DNA of 17,264 nt. Source: Hydrogenimonas sp. Its GTDB lineage: Bacteria > Campylobacterota > Campylobacteria > Campylobacterales > Hydrogenimonadaceae. Below, piece by piece: positions 1 to 7,115 of this stretch. Both the position numbers and the translations under genes were made by a program. Under the pieces are notes generated by a model. The model was not told the origin of the DNA, made no database searches, and saw only the letters and a list, made by a program, of their open reading frames with translations. Location: contig NZ_JAOZOZ010000016.1 in assembly GCF_029933015.1 (NCBI RefSeq), positions 4,269 through 21,532 of the forward strand. The letters run 5' to 3'. Position 1 is the first letter of the stretch, and every line of letters starts with the position of its first letter.

Positions 1-53
1 TATTATGCCATTAAGTAAGAGGGGAGTAAAATGTGAAAAATGTTTGATCAATG

Positions 54-100
54 GAACCCATCTCAAAAATTTTCTCCTACGGGAATTTTTGAGAAGGTTC
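54..100 (+). promoter_or_regulatory. Leader stem-loop upstream of the antiporter-ATPase fusion gene
   Basis: A perfect 11-bp inverted repeat (TCTCAAAAATT at 61-71, AATTTTTGAGA at 84-94) encloses a 12-nt loop. It is extended by an outer GAACC (54-58) / GGTTC (96-100) pair across a small internal bulge. The stem ends 8 nt before the GGAG (109-112) that probably serves the ATG at 117. No T-run follows on either strand, so it does not look like an intrinsic terminator. A regulatory structure or protein-binding palindrome in the 5' leader is more likely. A weak -10-like TAAAAT lies at 27-32, which would place the hairpin in the transcript. Confidence 0.5.
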
Positions 101-116
101 TAATGAATGGAGCCCG

Positions 117-3100
117 ATGAACGATCAACTGCTCGGCGAATTTCTGCTGCTGCTTTCGCTTCTGTTCGGACTGACCTATTTTCTCGCCGGTTTTTTCGAG
201 CGCCTGAAGATTCCGGGCATTCTCGCGGCTCTTTTCGTGGCGATGGGCATCCACTATACGCCTGTCGGCGCCATTCTGACCGAAGGGCTCAACGGCGACA
301 TTTTCACGATGCTGGCCGACCTGGGGGTGCTGTTTCTGCTCTTTTTCATCGGCCTGCAGATCGACATGGGGCAGATGCGCCGCCAAAGCGGCGACATCGT
401 CATGGCGACGGTTTTCAATACCCTCGTTCCCTTCCTCATGGGGGTGGGGGTCATGCTCTGGCTCGGGTACGACTGGATGCTCGCTTTCGTCATCGGCATC
501 ACGAGGATGCCGACGGCGGAAGCGGTGATCGTACCGATACTGGACGAGTTCAACCTGATCAGGACGAAGGTGGGCAGCTACATCGTCGGGGCCGGTGTGC
601 TCGACGACGTCATCGAAGTCTTTCTCGTCGCCTTCGTCTCGGTATGGATCGGCACGAAGATGGGGGTCGTGACCAGCGATACGCTAGAAGCCCTCGACAT
701 CGCCGCCAACATCGCCGTGTTCACCGCGGTGGCCTGGTTCGTGCGCCGGTTCGTCCTGATTCCCCTTTCGCACTGGACGAAGGTGAAGGTGACCAACCTG
801 ATCATGCTGACGGTCATCGTCCTTTTCGTCTTTGGCGGATTCGCGGAGTACGCCGACCTGGGGCTGGTAGTGGGAGCCATCGTCGCGGGGATGGTGATGC
901 GGCCCGTTTTCGACAGCGCGGGCCTGGCGGGAGAGAGGGCCACCCGTGCCACCCGTGCCGTGGCCTACGGTTTTTTCGGCGTCATCTTCTTTCTCTGGAT
1001 CGGAATGAGCGTCGATCTGAAGGGGCTGGTGGAGGCGCCCGAACTGGCCATCCTCCTCTTCCTGGCGGCCTTCGTGGGCAAGATCCTCGGCATTTTCCTG
1101 ATGGTGCCCCTGAAGCGGCTGACGGTCAAAGAGGCGTGGACGGTGGGCATCGGGCTCAACGCCCGCCTGACGACGGAGATCATCGTCGCCAAACTCCTTC
1201 TCGATTCACAGCTGATCGACCTGCAGCTCTTTACGGCGCTGGTGGCGGCCTCTTCCGTCTCGACGATCGTCGTGCCGCTCCTTTTTTCTCTGCTCGTCTC
1301 CAGATGGCATACCCAGCTGCGCCGGCAGATGCCCGAAGCGGCGGAAGCTCCCGAGGCCGAAGCGATCACCGAAGCGGCCGTGCCGTGGCACGCGAAGCCG
1401 GCCAGGGCGGTCCTGGAGCTTCTGCGCAGCGATCCCAAAGAGGGGCTTTCGGAGGAAGAGGCCCGAAAGCGGATGCGGCTCTACGGCCCCAACCGCATCG
1501 AAGCGGTCCGAAAAGAGTCGTGGTACCGTATTCTGTTGCGGCAGTTTACCGATGTGCTCATCCTCATTCTGCTGATCGCCGCGGCGGTCTCCTTCGCGAT
1601 CGGAGAGATGGGGGATGCCGTGACGATCATGGCGATCGTCGTGCTCAACGGTATCCTCGGGTTCGTCCAGGAGTACAAGGCGGAAAAGGCGATCGAAGCG
1701 CTGCAAAAGATGCTCTCTCCCCGCTGCAAAGTGCTCCGTGAAGGGAAAGAGATCGAAATCGACGCCTCATGGCTGGTGCCTGGCGACATCGTGCTGCTGG
1801 AGATCGGCGACCGTGTCCCGGCCGATCTGCGTCTGGTCGAAGCGGTCAATCTCAAAGTCGACGAATCGGCACTGACGGGAGAATCGGTTTCCGTCGCCAA
1901 AGGGGTCAAAAGCGTTCCGGAAAAGGCTCCGCTGGCGGAACGCCGCGATATGGTGTGGATGGGTACCAACGTCACCAACGGCTACGCCAAAGGGGTCGTC
2001 GTCGCGACGGGGATGGCGACGGAGTTCGGGAAGATCGCGAAACTCACCAGCGAAGTGGAGCGGACACCGACACCCCTGCAGAGAAAACTGGCGATGCTCG
2101 GGAAGAAACTCGGCATACTCTCCGTCGCCATCTCCGCCCTGGTGGCGATCGTGGGGTATCTTTTCGGCAAGGATCTTATGGAGATGTTTCTCACGGGTGT
2201 CTCGCTGGCCGTCGCCGTCGTACCCGAGGGGCTGCCTGCGGTCGTGACGATCACGCTGGCACTGGGTGTCAAGGCGATGGTACGCCGCCATGCTCTGCTG
2301 CGCCGGCTGCAGGCCGCCGAAAACCTGGGAAGCGCCAACGTCATCTGCACCGACAAGACCGGCACCCTGACCCAGAACCAGATGACGGTGAAAAAGATAT
2401 GGATGTTCGGCGGAGAGGTCGACGTCACCGGAAGCGGTTACGACCCGGCGGGTCACTTCGAAGTGGATGGACGAAAGATCAACTACAAGGGACGCAAAGA
2501 TCTGCTTCTTCTTCTGAAGACGGGGCTTCTGTGCAACCACGCCTCTTTGAGAAAAGAGAAGGAGGGATGGAAAATCACGGGCGAACCGACCGAAGCCTCG
2601 CTGATCGTGGCGGCCTACAAGGCGTGGATGACGCCGAACGAGCCGAAGATCGTCAGCGAATTCTCCTTCAACTCCGAACGCAAACGGATGACGGTGGTGG
2701 TGGAGGAGAAGGGAAAACGGATCGCCTACGTCAAGGGGGCGCCCGAAGTGCTTCTGTCGCGGGCGACCCACTATTTCGACGGAAGCGACAGAAAACCGCT
2801 GGACGAGACGATGCGTCGCCGCTTCGAGGAGGCCTATACCGAACTGGCCAAAAGGGGACTCAGGACGCTGGCGCTGGCCAAACGGGTGCTGCCGGCCGAT
2901 ACGAAACTCGATCCCGAGGATGTGGAGAGGGAGCTGACGCTGCTGGGTGTCGTGGGGATCATCGACCCGCCGAGACCGGAGGTGCCCGAGGCGATACGCA
3001 CGGCGCAGCGTGCCGGCATCCGTGTCGTGATGATCACGGGAGATGCGCCGCTGACGGCCCTGGCGATCGCCCGGGAGATAGGACTGGAGGCGACACGGGC

Positions 3101-4058
3101 CATCACCGGCAGCGAGCTGGAGGGGATGGAGGACGACGCGCTGAAAGAGGCGCTCAAAGAGGGGGTCATCTTCGCCCGGACGACGCCGCAGGACAAGCTG
3201 CGCATCGTCAAGGTGCTGCAGGAAGAGGGGCTCGTGACGGCGATGACCGGCGACGGCGTCAACGACGCCCCGGCACTCAAGCGGGCCGATATCGGCATCG
3301 CCATGGGTCTGCGGGGTACCGACGTCGCCAAAGGGGCGGCCGACATGATTCTGCTCGACGACAACTTCGCCTCCATCGTCGGCGCCGTCAGGGAAGGGCG
3401 GCGGCAGTACGACAACATCAAAAAGTTCGTCACCTATCTGCTCTCCTCGAACACGGGCGAAGTGATCGCGATCTTCGTCAACATCCTGCTGGGCGGCCCC
3501 CTGATCCTGCTGCCGGTGCAGATATTGTGGATGAACCTGGTCACCGACGGCATGACGGCGGTGGCGCTGGGGCTGGAGCCCGCGGAGAAGGGGATCATGG
3601 AGCGTCCGCCCCGATCGGTCAACGCGCCGTTTCTTCAGCTGCGGGGGATCCTCATGATCCTGCTGCTGGGCGGCTACATCGGCGGCGGGGCGCTCTGGCT
3701 CTTTCACCACTATCTGACGATGGGGCTTCCGGAGGGCGAAGCGGTGGCGCTGGCGCAGACTGTCGCCTTTACGGGCATCATCGTTCTCGAGAAGATGAAT
3801 GTCTTCAACTACCGCAGCCTCCACGCGCCGATGCCGGTGATCGGTCTCTTTACCAACCCGTGGGTCATCGGCGCCTGGCTTCTGACCGTGGGCGCACAGG
3901 TCGCCGCCGTCTATGTGCCTTTTCTGCAGGATGCGCTGCACACGGTGCCTCTGGGATGGGAGGATTGGCTGCTCATCTTCGAAGTGGCGCTGCCCATCTT
4001 CTTCGTCGTCGAGCTCTACAAAGCCTTCGAGTGGTGGGTGATGAAAAGAAGGGGTTGA
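117..4058 (+). CDS. Fusion of CPA2-type cation/H+ antiporter and P2A (SERCA-like) cation-transporting P-type ATPase
   Basis: A single 1313-residue frame joins two complete transporters. Residues 1-395 form a CPA2 (Na_H_Exchanger, KefB-like) antiporter with many membrane segments, the membrane acidic pair D163-D164 in GVLDD, and R350 in GLNAR. No RCK/TrkA-N domain follows. An Ala/Glu-rich linker (about 405-422) leads into a P-type ATPase: N-terminal cation ATPase domain (423-460), TGES of the A domain (587-590), PEGLP (703-707), phosphorylated D746 in DKTGTLT, KGAPE (873-877) in the nucleotide domain and TGDGVND (1044-1050). SERCA-type ion ligands appear intact (E704, N1112, E1115, N1140, T1143, D1144, E1225), which suggests Ca2+; Na+ or another cation remains possible. 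Both halves are cytoplasmic-membrane proteins. GGAG at 109-112 supports the ATG at 117. I see no convincing ribosome site at the junction, although M405 could act as an internal start. The function of the fusion is inferred. Confidence 0.9.
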   Translation: MNDQLLGEFLLLLSLLFGLTYFLAGFFERLKIPGILAALFVAMGIHYTPVGAILTEGLNGDIFTMLADLGVLFLLFFIGLQIDMGQMRRQSGDIVMATVFNTLVPFLMGVGVMLWLGYDWMLAFVIGITRMPTAEAVIVPILDEFNLIRTKVGSYIVGAGVLDDVIEVFLVAFVSVWIGTKMGVVTSDTLEALDIAANIAVFTAVAWFVRRFVLIPLSHWTKVKVTNLIMLTVIVLFVFGGFAEYADLGLVVGAIVAGMVMRPVFDSAGLAGERATRATRAVAYGFFGVIFFLWIGMSVDLKGLVEAPELAILLFLAAFVGKILGIFLMVPLKRLTVKEAWTVGIGLNARLTTEIIVAKLLLDSQLIDLQLFTALVAASSVSTIVVPLLFSLLVSRWHTQLRRQMPEAAEAPEAEAITEAAVPWHAKPARAVLELLRSDPKEGLSEEEARKRMRLYGPNRIEAVRKESWYRILLRQFTDVLILILLIAAAVSFAIGEMGDAVTIMAIVVLNGILGFVQEYKAEKAIEALQKMLSPRCKVLREGKEIEIDASWLVPGDIVLLEIGDRVPADLRLVEAVNLKVDESALTGESVSVAKGVKSVPEKAPLAERRDMVWMGTNVTNGYAKGVVVATGMATEFGKIAKLTSEVERTPTPLQRKLAMLGKKLGILSVAISALVAIVGYLFGKDLMEMFLTGVSLAVAVVPEGLPAVVTITLALGVKAMVRRHALLRRLQAAENLGSANVICTDKTGTLTQNQMTVKKIWMFGGEVDVTGSGYDPAGHFEVDGRKINYKGRKDLLLLLKTGLLCNHASLRKEKEGWKITGEPTEASLIVAAYKAWMTPNEPKIVSEFSFNSERKRMTVVVEEKGKRIAYVKGAPEVLLSRATHYFDGSDRKPLDETMRRRFEEAYTELAKRGLRTLALAKRVLPADTKLDPEDVERELTLLGVVGIIDPPRPEVPEAIRTAQRAGIRVVMITGDAPLTALAIAREIGLEATRAITGSELEGMEDDALKEALKEGVIFARTTPQDKLRIVKVLQEEGLVTAMTGDGVNDAPALKRADIGIAMGLRGTDVAKGAADMILLDDNFASIVGAVREGRRQYDNIKKFVTYLLSSNTGEVIAIFVNILLGGPLILLPVQILWMNLVTDGMTAVALGLEPAEKGIMERPPRSVNAPFLQLRGILMILLLGGYIGGGALWLFHHYLTMGLPEGEAVALAQTVAFTGIIVLEKMNVFNYRSLHAPMPVIGLFTNPWVIGAWLLTVGAQVAAVYVPFLQDALHTVPLGWEDWLLIFEVALPIFFVVELYKAFEWWVMKRRG

Positions 4059-4061
4059 GAG

Positions 4062-5333
4062 ATGGATTACGCGATACTCAAGTCGCTGATGGTGGCGCTG
4101 GTGCTCGGTTTTCTGATCGGTATGCAGCGCTCCATGACCTACCTCTACAAAGGGGAACAGGTCTTCGCCGGCAGCCGCACCTTTTCGCTGATCGCCCTGG
4201 CCGGTTTTCTGTCGGGATGGATCGAGGAGTACGTTTCCGGCTTCATCCTCGTCTCCACCGCCGTCTTCGCGATGATGGTGGCGGTCTCCTACGTCCTGAA
4301 GGTGCGGGAGCAGAAGAGGTGGGGGATGACGACGCAGATCGCCGCGCTGGTCACCTTCTTTCTGGGGATGATGATCTGGTACCATCTGGAGAACTACGCC
4401 ATCTTCATCGGTGTCACGATGATCGTGCTTCTGGAGATCAAACCGAGGTTGCAGCAGATCGAAACCCACATCAGCCCCACCGACATCCACGCCGTGACGC
4501 TGCTGCTGGCGATGAGTTTCATCGTGCTGCCGGTGCTCCCCGACGAGATGATCGGCCCCTACCACCTCTTCAATCCCTACAAGACGTGGCTGATGGCCGT
4601 CATCATCGCCGGGATCTCCTTCGTCGGCTACGTGGCGATCAAGGTGCTGGGGCAGAAGCACGGGGTCTTTCTGACGGGTGCCGCCGGAGGGCTCATCTCC
4701 TCCACCGCCGTCTCGATCTCGCTCTCCGAAATGTTCCAGCGGCAGTACGGGCTGCTCAACAACTACGCCGGGGGGATCGCCGTCGCATGTACCTTCATGT
4801 ATCTGCGGGTCCTTTTCGAAGCCTTCGTCATCCATCCGGAGCTGGCGCTTCGGCTCTCTCCGGCCTATCTGGGGGCTGCCCTGAGCGGACTCGCCTTCAG
4901 CTGGTGGCTCTTTACCCATTCGAAAAGTGCGGAGATCTCGCTGGAAAACAGCGCCATCATGAAAAATCCCCTGCAACTGAGCGAAGCGATCAAGTTCGGC
5001 CTCCTTTTTGGCATCGTCTACGGCGCCATCGCTTTCGTTCAGACCCGCTATGGCGATATCGGCGTCTACATCGTCTCTCTCTTTTCGGGGATCACCGATG
5101 TCGACGCCATCACCCTCTCCCTCAGCCAGCTGGCAAAAGAGGGCAAACTGGCCCAGATCGCTTCGATGAACGGCATCGTCATCGCTTCCGTGACGAACTC
5201 GCTCGTCAAACTCGGCATCGTCTACTGGCTGGGGGGCGCGAAACTGGGGTGGCGGGTGACACAGTTTTTCCTTCTTACGCTGGGTATGATGGGCCTGGGA
5301 CTCTTCGTGGGTGAAATGTGGATCGCTACGTGA
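4062..5333 (+). CDS. MgtC/SapB-DUF4010 family integral membrane protein
   Basis: This 423-residue polytopic membrane protein has an MgtC-like N-terminal region, with LGFLIGMQR at 15-23 and AGSRTFSLI at 36-44 matching the family's LIGxER and AGxRT patterns. A DUF4010 C-terminal half follows, with AGGLISSTAVSISLSEM near 207-223 and SGITDVDAITLSLS near 342-355. The length fits DUF4010 proteins, which are longer than plain MgtC (about 230 residues). The gene starts 3 bp after the stop of the antiporter-ATPase fusion, with AAGGGG at 4049-4054 as ribosome site, so the two are almost certainly co-transcribed. Known MgtC proteins act in Mg2+ limitation and modulate membrane ATPases. The biochemical role of DUF4010 is unknown, and a link to cation homeostasis is inferred from the family and the neighbour. 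Confidence 0.85.
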   Translation: MDYAILKSLMVALVLGFLIGMQRSMTYLYKGEQVFAGSRTFSLIALAGFLSGWIEEYVSGFILVSTAVFAMMVAVSYVLKVREQKRWGMTTQIAALVTFFLGMMIWYHLENYAIFIGVTMIVLLEIKPRLQQIETHISPTDIHAVTLLLAMSFIVLPVLPDEMIGPYHLFNPYKTWLMAVIIAGISFVGYVAIKVLGQKHGVFLTGAAGGLISSTAVSISLSEMFQRQYGLLNNYAGGIAVACTFMYLRVLFEAFVIHPELALRLSPAYLGAALSGLAFSWWLFTHSKSAEISLENSAIMKNPLQLSEAIKFGLLFGIVYGAIAFVQTRYGDIGVYIVSLFSGITDVDAITLSLSQLAKEGKLAQIASMNGIVIASVTNSLVKLGIVYWLGGAKLGWRVTQFFLLTLGMMGLGLFVGEMWIAT

Positions 5334-5337
5334 GAGA

Positions 5338-5371
5338 GGTTCTTGACAGAACCGGCACAAAGGCCTATAAT
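5338..5371 (+). promoter_or_regulatory. Consensus sigma-70 promoter with a palindrome over the -35 box
   Basis: TTGACA (5343-5348) and TATAAT (5366-5371) are both perfect hexamers separated by the ideal 17 nt. Transcription should start near 5378, giving a leader of about 22 nt before the ATG at 5401. The -35 box lies in the centre of a perfect palindrome, GGTTCTTGACAGAACC (5338-5353: 6-bp arms, 4-nt loop). It could be an operator, or the stem of a weak terminator for the upstream operon, but no T-run follows. Confidence 0.8.
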
Positions 5372-5400
5372 CGTTCAAACACAAAATAGAGCGTAAACGC

Positions 5401-5892
5401 ATGGTCAGAAAAGTATTCAAAAGCAACAAACCTCGCCACCCGAAAATCGAAGCCTTCATCCAGAAGTACAAGATTCCCCGCGAATACCTCTCGATCAACC
5501 GCCGTTCCGTCTCCAAAGGGCTGCTGGTGGGGCTTTTCATCGCTTTCATACCGATGCCGTTTCAGATGCTGGCCGTCTTGGCCGTCACTCCCTTTATCCG
5601 ATTCAACGTCCCCGTCGCCATCGCCATGTGCTGGCTCTCCAACCCCTTCACGATGCCGCCGATGTATTACATGGAGTATCTGACGGGCTGCTGGCTGCTG
5701 GGTATGGAGCCGCTGCACGGCATCGAGATGACGACCGAATGGTTCAAGGAGAACCTGGGAGACATTTTCGTTCCGCTCTATGTGGGAACCTTCTTCTACT
5801 CCTTCACCGTGGCACCGGCGGTCTACTTCATCGTCAACCGACTCTGGGTCCGTTCGGTCCACAGGGAGCGCAAAGCCCGTCGATCCAGGTAA
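5401..5892 (+). CDS. DUF2062 family small membrane protein
   Basis: This 163-residue protein has the DUF2062 signature: a basic N-terminus (residues 1-37), a hydrophobic stretch with GLLVGLFIAFIPMPFQM at about 40-56, the NPFTMPPMYY motif near 81-90, and a last membrane segment near 130-145 followed by a very basic tail (WVRSVHRERKARRSR). It should sit in the inner membrane with two to four hydrophobic segments. The family's biochemical function is not established; members are often found near glycosyltransferase or envelope genes, which are not seen here. It has its own strong promoter and a short leader with only a weak ribosome site. It ends 9 bp before the convergent phytase-like gene, with no obvious terminator between them. 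Confidence 0.85.
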   Translation: MVRKVFKSNKPRHPKIEAFIQKYKIPREYLSINRRSVSKGLLVGLFIAFIPMPFQMLAVLAVTPFIRFNVPVAIAMCWLSNPFTMPPMYYMEYLTGCWLLGMEPLHGIEMTTEWFKENLGDIFVPLYVGTFFYSFTVAPAVYFIVNRLWVRSVHRERKARRSR

Positions 5893-5901
5893 CTTTTCTT
5901 C

Positions 5902-6819
5902 TCATTCGGAAATTTCGAAAAGAACGAGCAGCGTTTTCTGAAAGGGGCTGCCGTTGTCGTCACTGATCATCAGATAGCGATCTTTATCCACTCTCGTGAG
6001 ACCTTCGAAATTGTCCAGACGGCATCCATCCGTCGTTCTCAGTACCGCGACGGTCTCTTTGATGCATCTCTTTTTACACTTTGCGATACGAACGAGCGAG
6101 AGGCGAAGAGTTCTGTTTCCCGTCAGCCAGTCGTAGTCGCGTTCGAGGATGAGGATATCGCCTTTTGCCGTCGTTTCGATGGCGGTCAGGGAACCGGATG
6201 CGGGGATTTCCCATCGCTTCTTCTTTGAGTAGATGGTATGCGACGATGCATCGCACTGTTTGAGAGGTCGTTCCGGTGCCGTGACGATCCCGTAGCGCGG
6301 ATGCCAGGCCACCGATTCGAGCATCTTGTTCTTTCCCCGGTAACGTTTCGCTTTTTTCAGCGGTTTGGGGAGTTTCGCTTTTTCGACGAATCTTCCATCC
6401 GGAGTGTAGAGGACGATTCTCGGTCTGCGTTCGAAAGCGACGAGAAGTCCTTCGCGTGTCAGAGTCATCCCTTCGGCATCACGCCATTTTTTCCCATCCG
6501 GATCGTTGCCTTTCGCGTCGGTGAGCGTCATGGCGTCGGTGAGCTCCAACTTTTGGATCTTCCTGTCTTTGATGAGAAGTTTCAGCCGGTAGAGCCATCC
6601 GCGGTCGCTGACGGCGTAAAGGAGGCGGTGTCCGGTGTCGTATGCCAGGTCGGAAATCCCTTCGAAGGGGATGCCCCCGAGCGGAGCGAAACGTACTTCC
6701 ACACTGTCGAGTATACGGAACTTTTCGGAATGCGCTTCGGAACACCCTGTTTCATAAGGGATGATATGGGCGAAGAGAAGGGTATGAAAGAGAAAGAAAA
6801 GAAGTATCGGATGTTTCAT
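5902..6819 (-). CDS. Secreted phytase-like (esterase-like activity of phytase) beta-propeller protein
   Basis: This 305-residue protein opens with a clear signal peptide (hydrophobic residues 4-16, likely cleavage after LLFA at 14-17), so it is exported to the periplasm or beyond. The body resembles the phytase-like family (PF13449): GIPFEGISDLAYD at 49-61, YAVSDRG at 68-74, DAEGMTLTREGLLVAFER in the middle, and the typical ending NFEGLTRVDKDRYLMISDDN. Five cysteines remain in the mature chain. The exact substrate of this family is poorly defined; phytase or phosphatase activity should not be assumed. By eye the gene is less GC-rich (near 50%) than its neighbours. It is divergent from the carbonic anhydrase operon and lacks a ribosome site; its best promoter places transcription start at or next to the ATG. 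Confidence 0.8.
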   Translation of the reverse strand: MKHPILLFFLFHTLLFAHIIPYETGCSEAHSEKFRILDSVEVRFAPLGGIPFEGISDLAYDTGHRLLYAVSDRGWLYRLKLLIKDRKIQKLELTDAMTLTDAKGNDPDGKKWRDAEGMTLTREGLLVAFERRPRIVLYTPDGRFVEKAKLPKPLKKAKRYRGKNKMLESVAWHPRYGIVTAPERPLKQCDASSHTIYSKKKRWEIPASGSLTAIETTAKGDILILERDYDWLTGNRTLRLSLVRIAKCKKRCIKETVAVLRTTDGCRLDNFEGLTRVDKDRYLMISDDNGSPFQKTLLVLFEISE

Positions 6820-6825
6820 AGCGCC

Positions 6826-6834
6826 ATTTTATCA
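6826..6834 (-). promoter_or_regulatory. Extended -10 promoter for the phytase-like gene
   Basis: On the minus strand TGATAAAAT runs from 6834 to 6826: a TGn extension followed by TAAAAT, five of six matches to TATAAT. Transcription should begin near 6819-6820, which is the first base of the start codon at 6819. No Shine-Dalgarno-like sequence precedes the ATG, consistent with a leaderless mRNA. No good -35 box is seen. Confidence 0.45.
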
Positions 6835-6854
6835 GAGAAAAGTGTGTCGTGGAG

Positions 6855-6863
6855 TGCTATAAT
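6855..6863 (+). promoter_or_regulatory. Extended -10 promoter for the carbonic anhydrase operon
   Basis: TGCTATAAT combines a TGn extension (6855-6857) with a perfect TATAAT (6858-6863). No good -35 is visible, as expected for extended -10 promoters. The start should lie near 6870, giving a leader of about 20 nt that contains AAGGAGAG (6879-6886) before the ATG at 6891. The sequence CTATAATCGGTCAAAACA closely matches CTATAATCGTTCAAACA at the 5366-5371 promoter. Confidence 0.7.
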
Positions 6864-6890
6864 CGGTCAAAACAGCGCAAGGAGAGTGTG

Positions 6891-7100
6891 ATGGATGCAC
6901 AGCACAAAGAGTACGAAAAGATGAAAAGCGAGATCGAGACGGAGATACGGGCGATCTTCAAGGCGAACCTGAAGATCTTCGACTGGGACATTCCCGAAAA
7001 CGACGACCGCGAGTCGGCGCGGCTGATCATCACGGCGATGGAAGAGGCGATCGACCGGCTCAAAGAGGAAGTCGAAGCCGGCAAATACGACAACTACTGA
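6891..7100 (+). CDS. Small acidic conserved-type hypothetical protein, first gene of the carbonic anhydrase operon
   Basis: This 69-residue, strongly charged, acidic protein has no signal peptide or membrane segment. It reads as two predicted helices (about 3-28 and 40-63) joined by an aromatic, proline-containing turn (FDWDIPENDD at 30-39). I do not recognise a named family. The ATG at 6891 is chosen because AAGGAGAG precedes it; an upstream in-frame GTG at 6849 would place the start inside the promoter. It is 15 bp upstream of the beta-carbonic anhydrase gene and shares its promoter, so a cytoplasmic accessory or regulatory role in the operon is possible but unproven. Confidence 0.75.
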   Translation: MDAQHKEYEKMKSEIETEIRAIFKANLKIFDWDIPENDDRESARLIITAMEEAIDRLKEEVEAGKYDNY

Positions 7101-7115
7101 GAAACGGGCCAAACC

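Noticed and set aside
31..36. ATG-TGA start-stop pair preceded by GGGGAG
   Set aside because: A minimal start-stop could stall ribosomes, but there is no support beyond chance occurrence and the window edge is too close to judge.
1769..5314. A 1181-codon plus-strand frame overlapping the same region
   Set aside because: It is a frame-shifted shadow of the ATPase and MgtC/DUF4010 genes, with low-complexity R/G/D-rich translation and no recognisable family.
1767..5549. A 1260-codon open frame on the minus strand
   Set aside because: It lies antisense to the fusion transporter and MgtC/DUF4010 genes, is rich in H, D, R, G and Q without any domain, and is explained by high GC and codon bias of the true genes.
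5893..5901. Terminator between the convergent DUF2062 and phytase-like genes
   Set aside because: The gap is only 9 bp and I found no inverted repeat with a T-run in or around it.
6849..6890. GTG start at 6849 for the 69-residue protein
   Set aside because: It lies upstream of and within the TATAAT promoter, whereas the ATG at 6891 has AAGGAGAG in front.
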